64,000 bases of DNA from Flavobacteriales bacterium (GCA_016710015.1 JADJLR010000001.1:902501-966500), one strand, 5' to 3'. Numbered from the stretch's first letter, positions 1-10,520 are shown. The notes: generated by a model from the letters alone, not told the origin. A program made the numbers and translations.

Positions 1-1048
1 ATTTGGGGACCTTAGCCGATGGTCTGGGTTATTTCCCTTTCGCGCACGGACCTTAGCACCCATGCGCTCACTCCCGGATAATGAAGTTATGGCATTCGGA
101 GTTTGTCCGGGTTTGGTAGGCGATGAAGCCCCCTAGCCCGATCAGTAGCTCTACCTCCATAACTGTACGTCCGAGGCTGCACCTAAATGCATTTCGAAGA
201 GTACGAGCTATCTCCCAGTTTGATAAGCCTTTCACCCCTAACCACAGCTCATCCGAAGACTTTTCAACGTCTACCAGTTCGGACCTCCATTCCGTGTTAC
301 CGGAACTTCATCCTGGCCATGGTTAGATCACTCAGGTTTCGCGTCTGCCGCCACTGACTAAGCGCCCTGTTAAGACTTGCTTTCGCTTCGGCTACGGGGC
401 TTAACCCCTTAACCTTGCCAGTGACGAGCAACTCGTAGGCTCATTATGCAAAAGGCACGCCGTCACCCTCGAAAGGGCTCCGACCGCTTGTAGGCGCACG
501 GTTTCAGGGTCTATTTCACTCCTCTGTTCGAGGTGCTTTTCACCTTTCCTTCGCAGTACTGGTTCGCTATCGGTCTCTCAGCAGTATTTAGCCTTGCCAG
601 ATGGTTCTGGCAGATTCAGACAGGATCTCACGTGTCCCGCCTTACTCAGGATACCACTAGGTACAGCATGCATTTCGTGTACGGGACTATCACCCGCTAT
701 GGTCCAACTTTCCAGAAGGGTTCCACTACACATACTGATTCCACATTGTGGTCCTACAACCCCGGTTGCGCCGAAACGCCCCCGGTTTGGGCTGTCCCCT
801 TTTCGCTCGCCACTACTAGGGGGATCACTACTTGTTTTCTTTTCCTCCAGGTACTTAGATGTTTCAGTTCCCTGGGTTCGCTTCCTTTTCAGGATAACTG
901 GTCTTCAACCAGCTGGGTTGCCCCATTCGGAGATCCACGGATCACAGGTCATTATGCACCTCCCCGTGGCTTATCGCAGCCTATCGCGTCCTTCATCGCC
1001 TCTGAGAGCCAAGGCATCCACCGTACGCCCTTAGTAACTTTTCGATCT
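1..1048 (-). rRNA. 23S ribosomal RNA, 5' part (runs off the window)
   Basis: Read on the minus strand, the block begins with the typical 23S 5' sequence around 1000-1048 (ACTAAGGGCGTACGGTGGAT) and stays rRNA-like to base 1. It lies after 16S, tRNA-Ile and tRNA-Ala in the standard order of an rRNA operon. The 3' two thirds of 23S and any 5S gene lie outside the window. The exact 5' end is an estimate. Open frames inside it are not genes. Confidence 0.95.
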
Positions 1049-1181
1049 TCTCAAGATCTTAATTGCTCGGTGGACCGATCACTCGGTCTGTTTTGGTTTG
1101 TCCAACAACATGTCAAAGAACGGTGCCCTGGATGGGCATGCTACTTCCTTCCCGCTTGAAAGCGTTCGTGAAGCCGCATAG

Positions 1182-1255
1182 TGGAGAATATCGGAGTCGA
1201 ACCGATGACCTCCTGCTTGCAAAGCAGGCGCTCTAGCCAGCTGAGCTAATCCCCC
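1182..1255 (-). tRNA. tRNA-Ala (anticodon TGC)
   Basis: On the minus strand a full cloverleaf can be drawn: acceptor GGGGGAT pairs with ATTCTCC, the D arm contains AGCTCAGCTGG, the anticodon loop is TTTGCAA with anticodon TGC, and the T arm contains GGTTCGACTCC. The terminal CCA does not seem to be encoded. It is the usual second spacer tRNA between 16S and 23S. Confidence 0.96.
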
Positions 1256-1269
1256 GTTTGCCTATCCCG

Positions 1270-1346
1270 TGGTAGTCCTGCGCAGATTTGAACTGCGGAC
1301 CTCTACATTATCAGTGTAGCGCTCTAACCAACTGAGCTACAGGACT
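1270..1346 (-). tRNA. tRNA-Ile (anticodon GAT)
   Basis: Minus-strand cloverleaf: acceptor AGTCCTG pairs with CAGGACT, D arm AGCTCAGTTGG, anticodon loop CTGATAA with anticodon GAT, T arm GTTCAAATC. ACCA follows the acceptor, so CCA appears to be encoded here, unlike in the neighbouring tRNA-Ala. Spacer tRNA of the rRNA operon. Confidence 0.96.
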
Positions 1347-1451
1347 ATGGAGATGGTAACGGCGGTACCGTTAAGAAGTATTATCCAACTGAGAGACAGC
1401 GGTGTCGCAAGCCGCATTGCTGCGGCTAACAGAGACCTGTCATTTACTCTA

Positions 1452-2975
<1,524 letters not shown>

Positions 2976-3284
2976 AAATGTTCGTTCGATCTGGTTCTTG
3001 ACGAGGTCTCTCATGTTGATCATTTCGATCACAAGGACACCTGCTGTTCTCAGATTGGACAATAAGTCAAAGAACTGTATCGGGTGAGGCCTTCGCCTCT
3101 TCCAATCTTGTTCAGTTTTTCAGCACTCTCCTTGCGGACATTTCCGCGAGAGGGACGGCAAAAGTAGGTGCTTTAGAGATACTTCCAAGCACTTGTTGAA
3201 AATTCTTTTCCAACCCCCTGCTCTCTCCACTACTTCTCCCCCTCTTGGGTAGCGCTTCAAAGAACGTTTTTCTGAAAGCGGCTG
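2976..3284 (-). other. rRNA operon leader region
   Basis: About 300 bases between the rRNA promoter and the 16S 5' end hold no credible gene. This is expected to be the transcribed leader with processing and antitermination signals. I could not assign a specific boxA or RNase III stem by eye. Confidence 0.5.
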
Positions 3285-3314
3285 CAAATGTAAGGACCTT
3301 TCCCACTCCTACAA
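3285..3314 (-). promoter_or_regulatory. rRNA operon promoter, TTG-N19-TACATTTG
   Basis: Minus strand: TTG at 3314-3312, exactly 19 nt, then TACATTTG at 3292-3285. This fits the Bacteroidota housekeeping sigma promoter (TTG around -33, TAnnTTTG around -7). It is the clearest promoter upstream of the 16S gene. Confidence 0.75.
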
Positions 3315-3345
3315 CACCGGCGCAAGAATATCTTCACTTTTCTCC

Positions 3346-4047
3346 TCAGGGTGTGCTTACCGCAACGGGTAAGACCTTGCCGTTGAACAACTTGTGTCCA
3401 TTCAAAATAAACTCCGCGATGTAGGCTCCCATGTCCGCAGGGCCCACTGGAGCCGTGAATCCCGGGAAAGCAGTCCGTAACATGTCCGTATCCACCGCTC
3501 CAATGGCCAAGCAATTGCTCCGTATCCCAGATCCCTTGAACTCTTCTGCAAGGCATTGTGCCATACATGCCAAGGCGGCTTTACTTGAACTGTAGCCCAC
3601 CAATCCAGGAAATTTGGCCGCGTCCTGGAAGCCACCCATACTCCCGACGTGTACGATGTGTCCGGGTGGATCACCAGAAAGTTCGGGTGCGAGTGCTTGG
3701 GACAATTCAAGCGGCACGAATACGTTGATGGCGAAGAGTCGTTCGAGGTTGGTACGCTGGTGTTGGCCCATAGGCGTGGCATCCAAGACCCCGGCGTTGT
3801 GCAACAGCCCGTGCAACCTTCGCCTACCCACTTGTGACTTGATCCGTGCCACGGCATCCATTCCAAGCAGGTCCAACTCACAGCGTTCGCAACGACTTTC
3901 TTCGGTGGCCGATAGCTCCAATCGTCCCAGATCGCGCCCAACGGCGATCACCCTTATGGACGGGTCCGTGAGTAAAGCATGCATGGTCGCTGTACCAATG
4001 CCCTTTCCGGCACCGGTAACGACCACCAGTCGTTCTTCTCGTTCCAT
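3346..4047 (-). CDS. SDR family NAD(P)-dependent oxidoreductase
   Basis: A 233-residue short-chain dehydrogenase/reductase with a Rossmann fold. Visible are the cofactor motif TGAGKGIG (residues about 11-18), the structural NAG (LLHNAG), the catalytic Ser in VHVGSMGG, and the active-site YSSSK (YxxxK). The usual length of classical SDRs is about 250 residues, so it is complete. The substrate cannot be told from sequence. It ends about 30 bases before the rRNA promoter on the same strand and is divergent from the MscS gene, with about 70 bases between them to hold both promoters. No neighbour suggests a pathway. Confidence 0.9.
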   Translation of the reverse strand: MEREERLVVVTGAGKGIGTATMHALLTDPSIRVIAVGRDLGRLELSATEESRCERCELDLLGMDAVARIKSQVGRRRLHGLLHNAGVLDATPMGQHQRTNLERLFAINVFVPLELSQALAPELSGDPPGHIVHVGSMGGFQDAAKFPGLVGYSSSKAALACMAQCLAEEFKGSGIRSNCLAIGAVDTDMLRTAFPGFTAPVGPADMGAYIAEFILNGHKLFNGKVLPVAVSTP

Positions 4048-4119
4048 AAGCTACGCCCGCTTCGTGGTTAGTTTTGGCCGCACGATCTTCACCGCGACCT
4101 TCCGGCTAAAAGTACAAGC

Positions 4120-5175
4120 ATGTCGTTGATCAGTTGGAATGACCTTCTACTTGGCAACTTACCAGAACGATGGCTGCAAGCAACTTCGATCCTGCTCTTG
4201 GGCTGGCTGTTGGCCAAGTCCATTTCGTGGTTCGGATCAGTGATTCTCCTGAAACTCGCATCGCGCAGCGCAAATACCGTGGACGATGCACTCGTAGTCG
4301 CCTTGCGACGCCCTGTTGTGGTACTGGTCACGGTGTTGTCCTTCGTGGTAGGCTATCAACAACTGCAATTCACAGAACGGGTGGATCTCTGGATGTACCG
4401 CGTGTTCCACGTCGCGGTCGCGTTAGCGGTAACGTGGACGTTCGCCCGAGCGATGGATGCCATCATCCATGCCTTCTTGGGTTCACGGAAAGCGGATGGA
4501 CAGCGTAGCGATAAGGACCAATTGATCCCGGCGGTTCGCAGCGGGGTGAAGATCCTGATCTGGGGCTTGGGTGTGGTGGTCGCCCTGAATAATGCTGGAT
4601 ACGACGTTAGTGCGTTGCTGGCGGGTATTGGGATCGGTGGCCTGGCCTTGGCGATGGCGGCGAAGGATTCGGTGGCCAACATCTTCGGTGGCATCACGGT
4701 ATTCACGGACAAGCCCTTCCGTACCGGAGACCGGATCCGCATCGAGGGGCACGATGGGGTGGTGCAGGAGGTGGGCATCCGAAGTACGCGGATCAAGACC
4801 TTGCAAGGGCCCACCGTGGTGGTTCCGAACTTCAAGTTCACCGATAGTGTAGTGGAGAATGTGACGATGGAACCTTCCCGCCGTGTGGCCCACGAGCTGG
4901 GGCTGGTCTATGAAACATCGCCGGCCAAGATGGAGGAAGCGCTCGCGATCCTGAACGGTTTGGTGAATGAGAATCAAATGATCTTGACCGAAGAGCGATC
5001 GGTGAGCTTCACGGCCTTCAAGGATTTCTCCTTGGGGATCCAGTTCATCTATTACATCCGCAAGGATGCGGACATCTTCGCGACACAGACCCGGATCCAT
5101 TTGGAGATCATGCGCCGATTCGCTGCGGCCGGACTCGAATTCGCCTACCCTACCCAAGTGGAGTATTCTCGTTGA
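4120..5175 (+). CDS. MscS family mechanosensitive ion channel
   Basis: A 351-residue inner-membrane protein. N-terminal hydrophobic segments lie at about 20-45, 62-80 and 92-112. The conserved pore helix and beta domain follow at about 165-250 (IGIGGLALAMAAKDSVANIF, then FTDKPFRTGDRI and VVVPN), the hallmark of MscS. Family members open under membrane tension to release solutes during hypo-osmotic shock. There is no Shine-Dalgarno sequence before the ATG. It converges with mtgA, leaving only 4 bases between the stop codons. Confidence 0.92.
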   Translation: MSLISWNDLLLGNLPERWLQATSILLLGWLLAKSISWFGSVILLKLASRSANTVDDALVVALRRPVVVLVTVLSFVVGYQQLQFTERVDLWMYRVFHVAVALAVTWTFARAMDAIIHAFLGSRKADGQRSDKDQLIPAVRSGVKILIWGLGVVVALNNAGYDVSALLAGIGIGGLALAMAAKDSVANIFGGITVFTDKPFRTGDRIRIEGHDGVVQEVGIRSTRIKTLQGPTVVVPNFKFTDSVVENVTMEPSRRVAHELGLVYETSPAKMEEALAILNGLVNENQMILTEERSVSFTAFKDFSLGIQFIYYIRKDADIFATQTRIHLEIMRRFAAAGLEFAYPTQVEYSR

Positions 5176-5179
5176 CCGG

Positions 5180-5977
5180 TCACTTGGACTTTCGGCGTGC
5201 TTTCCTTACAGCCTCCTGCTTTTCTTTCTTTTCGATCATCGTCTTCCTTCGCTCCAGGACTTCGGGGTCCAATACATCGCCGACGTTCCGCATTTGGCGC
5301 AGGACCCATTGTTTCCGACCGAGCAGGTATCCCGAAGGGCGGTTGCAATCATACCGCCGCGGTGCAGGTAACGTGCAGGTGATGAGGGCGGATTGTTCAC
5401 GCGATAGCTTGCTGGCAGGCTTGTCGAAGCAATGCTGGGCCGCAGCCTCTGCGCCAAATACCCCCTTTCCCATTTCGGCCACGTTCAAATACACCTCGAG
5501 TATCCGTTGCTTGGTCCATAGGGTCTCCATCAGCAGCGTGAACCAAGCCTCCAAGGCCTTTCGCACATACGTACGTCCCGGCCAAAGGAAGACGTTCTTC
5601 GCAGTTTGTTGGCTGATGGTGCTTCCACCTTTGATCCGCTTGCCCTTCTTGTTACGCTCCATGGCCTTGCGCATGGCCTCGAAGGAGAATCCATTGTGCG
5701 TCATGAACCGTTGGTCTTCTGAGGCGATGATGCTAAGTGGCAGGGAACGGGAGATGTGATCGAGACCCATCCGTGTACGTTGAATGCTCCCTTGTTCATG
5801 CGCCTGGTCCACCATGACCCATGTGACCGGGGGGGCCACGATACCGAGCAGTCCCACCCAAAGAACAGAAACGACCAAGAACCAAAAGGAGCTGGCCAAG
5901 AACCAACGAGCCAGAAGACGCAACGAACGCATGGGACCGCAAAAGAACGACGCGATCCGATCCCGCAACGTGTTCAA
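5180..5977 (-). CDS. mtgA: Monofunctional biosynthetic peptidoglycan transglycosylase
   Basis: A 265-residue GT51 enzyme that polymerises lipid II into glycan strands at the outer face of the inner membrane. One N-terminal transmembrane segment lies at about 24-50. GT51 motifs follow in order: EDQRF with the catalytic Glu (about 87-91), GGSTISQQ (about 117-124), KxxEAWxxLxxE, and KxxILExYLN. There is no transpeptidase domain, so this is the monofunctional form and not a class A PBP. The C-terminal tail is Lys/Arg-rich. Its ATG (5977) overlaps the stop region of the upstream DUF6249 gene (5974), suggesting coupling. Confidence 0.93.
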   Translation of the reverse strand: MNTLRDRIASFFCGPMRSLRLLARWFLASSFWFLVVSVLWVGLLGIVAPPVTWVMVDQAHEQGSIQRTRMGLDHISRSLPLSIIASEDQRFMTHNGFSFEAMRKAMERNKKGKRIKGGSTISQQTAKNVFLWPGRTYVRKALEAWFTLLMETLWTKQRILEVYLNVAEMGKGVFGAEAAAQHCFDKPASKLSREQSALITCTLPAPRRYDCNRPSGYLLGRKQWVLRQMRNVGDVLDPEVLERRKTMIEKKEKQEAVRKARRKSK

Positions 5978-6324
5978 TTCGACTTCTTACCTACGACCTT
6001 ACCGTGGTAGTACACCAAAGCTGTACCTCCACAGATGAGGACACTGATAAAATACGGCAAGGGATTCTCACCCCAATCAGCACCATTGATGACCTTATCT
6101 ACGAACCAGCCGATGCCAAGACCCAGTCCGACGCCAAGGCTCGTGAGTCCTATGGCAAGCGCGGAACTTCCTTGAGCACCTTTCTCCAGATCATCTCGGG
6201 TCAAACCCTTTTCGATCATGGCCATGCGTTGGCGATGCCAAGCCATGACAGCGACGTAGACACATCCGAAGGTCATGGCGAAGAGAGAAATGGGGATGAA
6301 GACTTCTGCGGCGGGGGAATTCAT
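5974..6324 (-). CDS. DUF6249 family small membrane protein
   Basis: About 116 residues from the ATG at 6324 (MNSPAAEVFIPISLF). An upstream ATG at 6465 in the same frame adds a non-hydrophobic, low-complexity stretch and is less likely. It has an N-terminal transmembrane helix (about 8-27), a charged loop with RMAMIEKG, then two further hydrophobic segments. This is the pattern of DUF6249 proteins, which in Bacteroidota often sit beside ECF sigma factor genes, as here (divergent). Function unknown. Family call is from memory of the motif. Confidence 0.75.
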   Translation of the reverse strand: MNSPAAEVFIPISLFAMTFGCVYVAVMAWHRQRMAMIEKGLTRDDLEKGAQGSSALAIGLTSLGVGLGLGIGWFVDKVINGADWGENPLPYFISVLICGGTALVYYHGKVVGKKSN

Positions 6325-6451
6325 GTGCGTTCGTGTTGGTTCTGGTGCATTCGACGCAGCCTTTTGTGAATCGGTTACACCGCTCATCCGCTGGACGCTT
6401 TCAGTTGGACCGATCCCACCTTCCGCCTGTGGAACATTCGTCCCGAACCGG

Positions 6452-7069
6452 ATGATGGATACCAACTTCGTAACCGGAGCGATCCACGCTGCGTCCCATC
6501 ACCCGACCGTGAACGAAGCTCAAGCCATAGCACAAGTGAAGCAAGGAGACCTCCATGCTTTCACGTGGCTCATGGGCCAGTACAAGCATATGGTGTACAC
6601 GGTGGTACATCGAGTGCTACGCAACGCATTGGATGCCGAGGAAGCGACACAGGACACCTTTGTCAAGGTCTTCGAGAAGTTGTCGGATCATCAAGGGGAG
6701 AGCAAGTTCAGTACGTGGTTGTTCAGCATCGCCTACCGCACGGCCATTTCCCACTTGCGGAAACGGAGACCTGCAACAACGAACCTCGATGACCTTGGCA
6801 ACCACGCCCCTTCGGCAAGGGATCGTGACGTGATCGGATCAACGGATAGAACGAATGCTGTGACCGCCGCACTTGCGGAACTCCCGGAAGTGGACGCCAG
6901 CATCGTAAGCTTGTATTACCTAGAAGAATTGAGCGTGGAGGAGATCGTAACCGTTACCGGCTTGGGAGCGTCGAATGTGAAAGTGAAGCTGCACCGGTCC
7001 CGAAAGCGGTTGCTGGAGATATTACAGAACGAATTCAAGGAAGAAACATGGACGCTGGTCGGAAATTGA
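6452..7069 (+). CDS. ECF-type RNA polymerase sigma factor
   Basis: About 205 residues from the tandem ATGs at 6452/6455. The frame is open further upstream but would overlap the divergent gene. Region 2 is clear (AEEATQDTFVKVFEKL, then FSTWLFSIAYRTAISHLRKRR), and region 4 is clear (LPEVDASIVSLYYLEELSVEEI with helix-turn-helix LGASNVKVKLHRSRKRLLEIL). It has no region 1 or 3, so it is an extracytoplasmic function sigma factor. The next gene overlaps it by 22 bases and encodes a small membrane protein that may be its anti-sigma factor. The signal it answers to is unknown. Confidence 0.92.
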   Translation: MMDTNFVTGAIHAASHHPTVNEAQAIAQVKQGDLHAFTWLMGQYKHMVYTVVHRVLRNALDAEEATQDTFVKVFEKLSDHQGESKFSTWLFSIAYRTAISHLRKRRPATTNLDDLGNHAPSARDRDVIGSTDRTNAVTAALAELPEVDASIVSLYYLEELSVEEIVTVTGLGASNVKVKLHRSRKRLLEILQNEFKEETWTLVGN

Positions 7070-7434
7070 CGGAGCATGAGGCGGACAGGGCTTTGCGCGG
7101 TCTTTTCATGGCCCATGGCCGGTTGACCTGCCCGGTCGGGGTCGAAAAACGGGTCCTTGCGCAGTCGAAATCGACAACCATCACGATTCCCATCGTACCG
7201 CCGTTGATCCCGGCCAGGGCATGGGCTGTATTAGCAAGCTTGCTCGGGATCCTTCTCACCATTGTGATGATCGGCCCAAGTCGAACCAGCGTTCCGAACA
7301 CTGAAGTCCTCGTCCCGATGCATCAAATAACAGGCATGCTCACCTCGCCTTGGCCGTTACTTGGTGCCGTTTGCATGGGCGCTTTTCTAACACTCCACGC
7401 GTATCTCGCGCACCGACGAATGGTGAACGGTTGA
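7048..7434 (+). CDS. Small two-TM membrane protein, possible anti-sigma partner
   Basis: A 128-residue protein whose ATG lies inside the sigma factor gene (22-base overlap), so the two are co-translated. A basic, cytoplasmic-looking N-terminus (1-45) is followed by transmembrane helices at about 56-76 and 98-118. The position matches that of many anti-sigma factors, but I see no zinc-binding HxxxCxxC motif. The role is inferred from context only. Confidence 0.75.
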   Translation: MDAGRKLTEHEADRALRGLFMAHGRLTCPVGVEKRVLAQSKSTTITIPIVPPLIPARAWAVLASLLGILLTIVMIGPSRTSVPNTEVLVPMHQITGMLTSPWPLLGAVCMGAFLTLHAYLAHRRMVNG

Positions 7435-7443
7435 AGAAGGCGC

Positions 7444-7929
7444 CTATATGAAGCGCTTCACTGCTTCGATCGCCCGGTCATAATCCGGCTCCCCTCCTAA
7501 TTCGGGTGTAACCTCCAAGTACTGGATCACTCCGGCCTTGTCGATCACCCACGTGATACGCCCGAGCGTACCTGCCATTACACCTTCAGCGATCGCGGCA
7601 CCCCACACATGTGCGGCATCGTGATAACGGAAGTCGCTACCAGTAAGCACGTTCTCGATGCCTTCGGCGGCGCAGAAACGACCCAGAGCGAACGGAAGAT
7701 CCATCGAGATCGAAAGCACTTTGGCTCCTAAGTCAACTGCGCGTTGGTTGAACGTACGGGTCTCCAGCGCGCATGCGGCCGTATCAACACTAGGGAATGC
7801 GATCAGAAGCACGACATCGCCTTTTAGATCCGCGAGTGTGCCCTCTTGCCGATCCTTGTTCACATATCGGAGTGTCGGTGCGGTAGTGCCCACTTGTGGG
7901 AGCGGACCATGGAATGCTGGTTGTGCCAT
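7444..7929 (-). CDS. tpx: Thiol peroxidase (Tpx, atypical 2-Cys peroxiredoxin)
   Basis: A 161-residue cytoplasmic peroxidase that reduces hydroperoxides with thioredoxin. The peroxidatic Cys motif reads FPSVDTAACALETRTFN, matching the Tpx consensus around the catalytic Cys. The second Cys (RFCAAEGIENV) sits where the Tpx resolving Cys is found. Length agrees with the family (about 165). It converges with the small membrane gene, only 9 bases apart. Confidence 0.93.
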   Translation of the reverse strand: MAQPAFHGPLPQVGTTAPTLRYVNKDRQEGTLADLKGDVVLLIAFPSVDTAACALETRTFNQRAVDLGAKVLSISMDLPFALGRFCAAEGIENVLTGSDFRYHDAAHVWGAAIAEGVMAGTLGRITWVIDKAGVIQYLEVTPELGGEPDYDRAIEAVKRFI

Positions 7930-7983
7930 ATCAGAAATTGGTCTTGGGGTGAAATTGAAAACACAGTTCGTGAATGATTCGGA

Positions 7984-10239
7984 TCACAGCTCCCGCATCG
8001 CGTTCGGGATCGCCTCCTCGTACACCTTTCGTGCATCTTCAATGGTTCCGAAGGGCGAATCGTCCACCATCAGCTTGCCTTTGGTAACATGACCGAGCAA
8101 CACGAATGGTATGCGGCTGACTCGCATGAGGTCCAAGAAATCGATCTCCTCGTCCTCGTTGACGGTGACGATGGCACGTCCTTGCGCTTCTCCAAAGAGG
8201 AATGCATCCGGCCGGATCTCGCTGTCGGTGATCACATCGAATCCGAGGCCACGGGGTAGCGCCATCTCGACCAACGTGGTCCAAAGGCCACCCTCGCTGA
8301 TATCATGTGCTGCGTTGATCAGCCCTTTGCGGATGAGGATGAGCAGCATGGTGTGCAATCGCCGTTCTTCCTCCAGGTCGAAATACGGGGCCGGGCTGCG
8401 TTCCACGCCGTGGTGGCGCACCAAGTATTCGCTGCACGCGATGTCCTCCACGTTCTGCCCGAGGAGGAAGATGAGGTCACCCTTGAACTTGAGATCAAGG
8501 CTCATGCGCTTGGTGATGTCCGGAACGATGCCCACCATACCGATCGTGGGTGTTGGAAAGACTGGAATGTTCCGTTTCTCGGTCACAGTATGATTGTAGA
8601 AGCTGACGTTCCCCCCGGTAACGGGAGTGTCGAATGCTCGGCATGCCTCACCCATGCCTTTGATGACTTGCTCGAACTGCCAGTACACCTCCGGGTCATA
8701 CGGGTTCCCGAAATTCAAGCAGTTGGTGACACCGCAGGGCTCGCCACCGGTGCATGCAATGTTGCGGGCAGCCTCACTCACCGCGATCATGGCTCCTTTG
8801 TACGGGTCAGCGAAAACGTACCGACTGTTGCAATCCACGGTCAAAGCCAATCCTTTTCCCGTTTCCCGTATCAACACTAGGCCAGCATCACTGGGGGCAT
8901 TGGTGCTCATGTTGTTGGTGCGCACCATGGTATCGTACTGCTCGCTCACCCAACGTTTGCTGGCAATGTTCGGGCTAGCCAGCAGGTCATAGGCCACACG
9001 GCGCAGGTCATCGGGTTCTTCGATCTTGTTGATGTCGAAGCGGGCGTTCTCCTTGATGTATGCGGGTTCCTTCGATTCGCGTACGTACACCGGCGCACCA
9101 CCGCCCAAAACGAGGCTCTCGGCAGGGACCTCCGCCACGCATTCTTCGCCATGGAAGAAGCGGATGTTCCCTCCTTTGGTTACCGTACCGATCTCCACAC
9201 AGTTCAGATCCCACTTCTCGAAGATGGCTTGCACCTCGGCCTCCCTTCCCTTCTTCACCACCACGAGCATCCGCTCTTGCGATTCGCTCAACAGGATCTC
9301 CCACGACCGCATGCCAGATTGACGAGTAGGCACCTTATCCAACTGAATGTCCATACCTGCGCCTCCCTTCGCACTCATTTCACTGGTGCTGCACGTGATC
9401 CCTGCGGCACCCATGTCCTGCATACCGATGATGGCATCGGTCTGCGCCAATTCCAGTGAGGCCTCAAGAAGCAACTTCTCCATGAATGGGTCACCGACCT
9501 GCACTGCAGGTAGGTCGTCCGTACTGGTCTCCGAGATGTCCTTGCTGGCGAAGGAGGCCCCGTGAATGCCGTCCTTCCCGGTGGCACTGCCAACGATGAA
9601 GACCGGATTGCCCACCCCGTGGGACGTTGCGCTGATCACTTTGTCGGCCCGAACGATACCCACGCTCATCGCATTCACCAAGGGGTTGGTGGTGTAGCAG
9701 GGATCGAAATAGACTTCGCCACCGAGTACTGGCACACCGAAGGCGTTCCCATAATCGCCGATCCCCTTCACCACACCGCGCATGTGCCAGCGGCTGCTCT
9801 GTTCCTTGGTGATGTCCCCGAAGCGCAAGGAGTTGAGCTGCGCGATCGGTCGTGCACCCATGGTGAAGATGTCCCGGTTGATCCCGCCAACACCGGTTGC
9901 TGCTCCTTGGTACGGTTCGATCGCACTGGGATGGTTGTGACTCTCGATCTTGAAAGCACAGGCCCATCCATCACCGATATCCACCAAACCTGCATTCTCC
10001 TCTCCGGCCTCAGCGAGAAGTTTCGGGCCGCTGCGAGGCAAGGTCTTGAGCTGTTTGATGGAGTTCTTGTACGAGCAATGCTCGCTCCACATAGCGCTGT
10101 AGATACTCAGCTCCGTGAAATTCGGTGTGCGACCAAGGATCTTCTTGATCCGGTCGTACTCCTCTGGGCGCAGGCCCAATTTCTGTGCGGTCTGTACACC
10201 TACGGATGCGGTGTCTGGATCGGTGGTGGTCGTACTCAT
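7984..10239 (-). CDS. purL: Phosphoribosylformylglycinamidine synthase, PurL subunit
   Basis: About 751 residues, the size of small-type PurL, which works with separate PurS and PurQ and makes FGAM from FGAR in purine synthesis. Visible are the catalytic His region (MWSEHCSYKNS), the ATP-binding segment (ESHNHPSAIEPYQGAATGVGG) and the repeated PurM-like half (SGGLWTTLVEMALP). The frame is open to 10371, but I choose the ATG at 10239. A TAACTTTG promoter element ends 8 bases before it, and the extra 44 residues are not family-like. PurS and PurQ are not in this window. Confidence 0.95.
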   Translation of the reverse strand: MSTTTTDPDTASVGVQTAQKLGLRPEEYDRIKKILGRTPNFTELSIYSAMWSEHCSYKNSIKQLKTLPRSGPKLLAEAGEENAGLVDIGDGWACAFKIESHNHPSAIEPYQGAATGVGGINRDIFTMGARPIAQLNSLRFGDITKEQSSRWHMRGVVKGIGDYGNAFGVPVLGGEVYFDPCYTTNPLVNAMSVGIVRADKVISATSHGVGNPVFIVGSATGKDGIHGASFASKDISETSTDDLPAVQVGDPFMEKLLLEASLELAQTDAIIGMQDMGAAGITCSTSEMSAKGGAGMDIQLDKVPTRQSGMRSWEILLSESQERMLVVVKKGREAEVQAIFEKWDLNCVEIGTVTKGGNIRFFHGEECVAEVPAESLVLGGGAPVYVRESKEPAYIKENARFDINKIEEPDDLRRVAYDLLASPNIASKRWVSEQYDTMVRTNNMSTNAPSDAGLVLIRETGKGLALTVDCNSRYVFADPYKGAMIAVSEAARNIACTGGEPCGVTNCLNFGNPYDPEVYWQFEQVIKGMGEACRAFDTPVTGGNVSFYNHTVTEKRNIPVFPTPTIGMVGIVPDITKRMSLDLKFKGDLIFLLGQNVEDIACSEYLVRHHGVERSPAPYFDLEEERRLHTMLLILIRKGLINAAHDISEGGLWTTLVEMALPRGLGFDVITDSEIRPDAFLFGEAQGRAIVTVNEDEEIDFLDLMRVSRIPFVLLGHVTKGKLMVDDSPFGTIEDARKVYEEAIPNAMREL

Positions 10240-10247
10240 CGGGGGCG

Positions 10248-10255
10248 CAAAGTTA
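10248..10255 (-). promoter_or_regulatory. purL -7 element (TAACTTTG)
   Basis: TAACTTTG matches TAnnTTTG. Only 8 nt separate it from the ATG at 10239, so the 5' untranslated region would be a few bases long. It decides the start chosen for purL. No clear -33 TTG is seen at N19. Confidence 0.6.
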
Positions 10256-10289
10256 GCGGGGATGGATCGGTCTGGGCACACTGATCCAG

Positions 10290-10520
10290 GGCTATCGCCT
10301 CTAAATACATTCCGCACCAGGTCTGTTGTTTCTGCGACCCCGCTGGGGTCGAACACGTTCGTCCGACTCAAATTCTATTCTCTGTGACCCCTCTGGGGTC
10401 AACCCATAAGGAGAATGACCAGTGCTGCGTTCTGACCCCAGAGGGGTCACAGGAATTAGAAAATGCTCCCCCGATGGGAGAACGACACCAGCGGGGTCGC
10501 AGAAAACAAGAGGCGATAGA
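10290..10520. repeat. Nested palindromic element between purL and the GT-C-like gene
   Basis: Three nested inverted arm pairs share one axis near 10416: CTATCGCCTCT (10292-10302) with 10509-10519; TTTCTGCGACCCCGCTGG (from about 10328) with 10483-10507; and the block with TGTGACCCCTCTGGGGTC (10373-10402) with 10430-10461. Each GACCCCnnnGGGGTC core is itself palindromic. About 23 extra bases interrupt the left arm (10303-10325). It looks like a mobile palindromic (MITE- or REP-like) element or a strong hairpin terminator cluster. No coding potential. Confidence 0.75.

Noticed and set aside
533..1159. Open frames of 60-208 codons inside 1-2980
   Set aside because: They lie within 23S and 16S rRNA and the spacer tRNAs.
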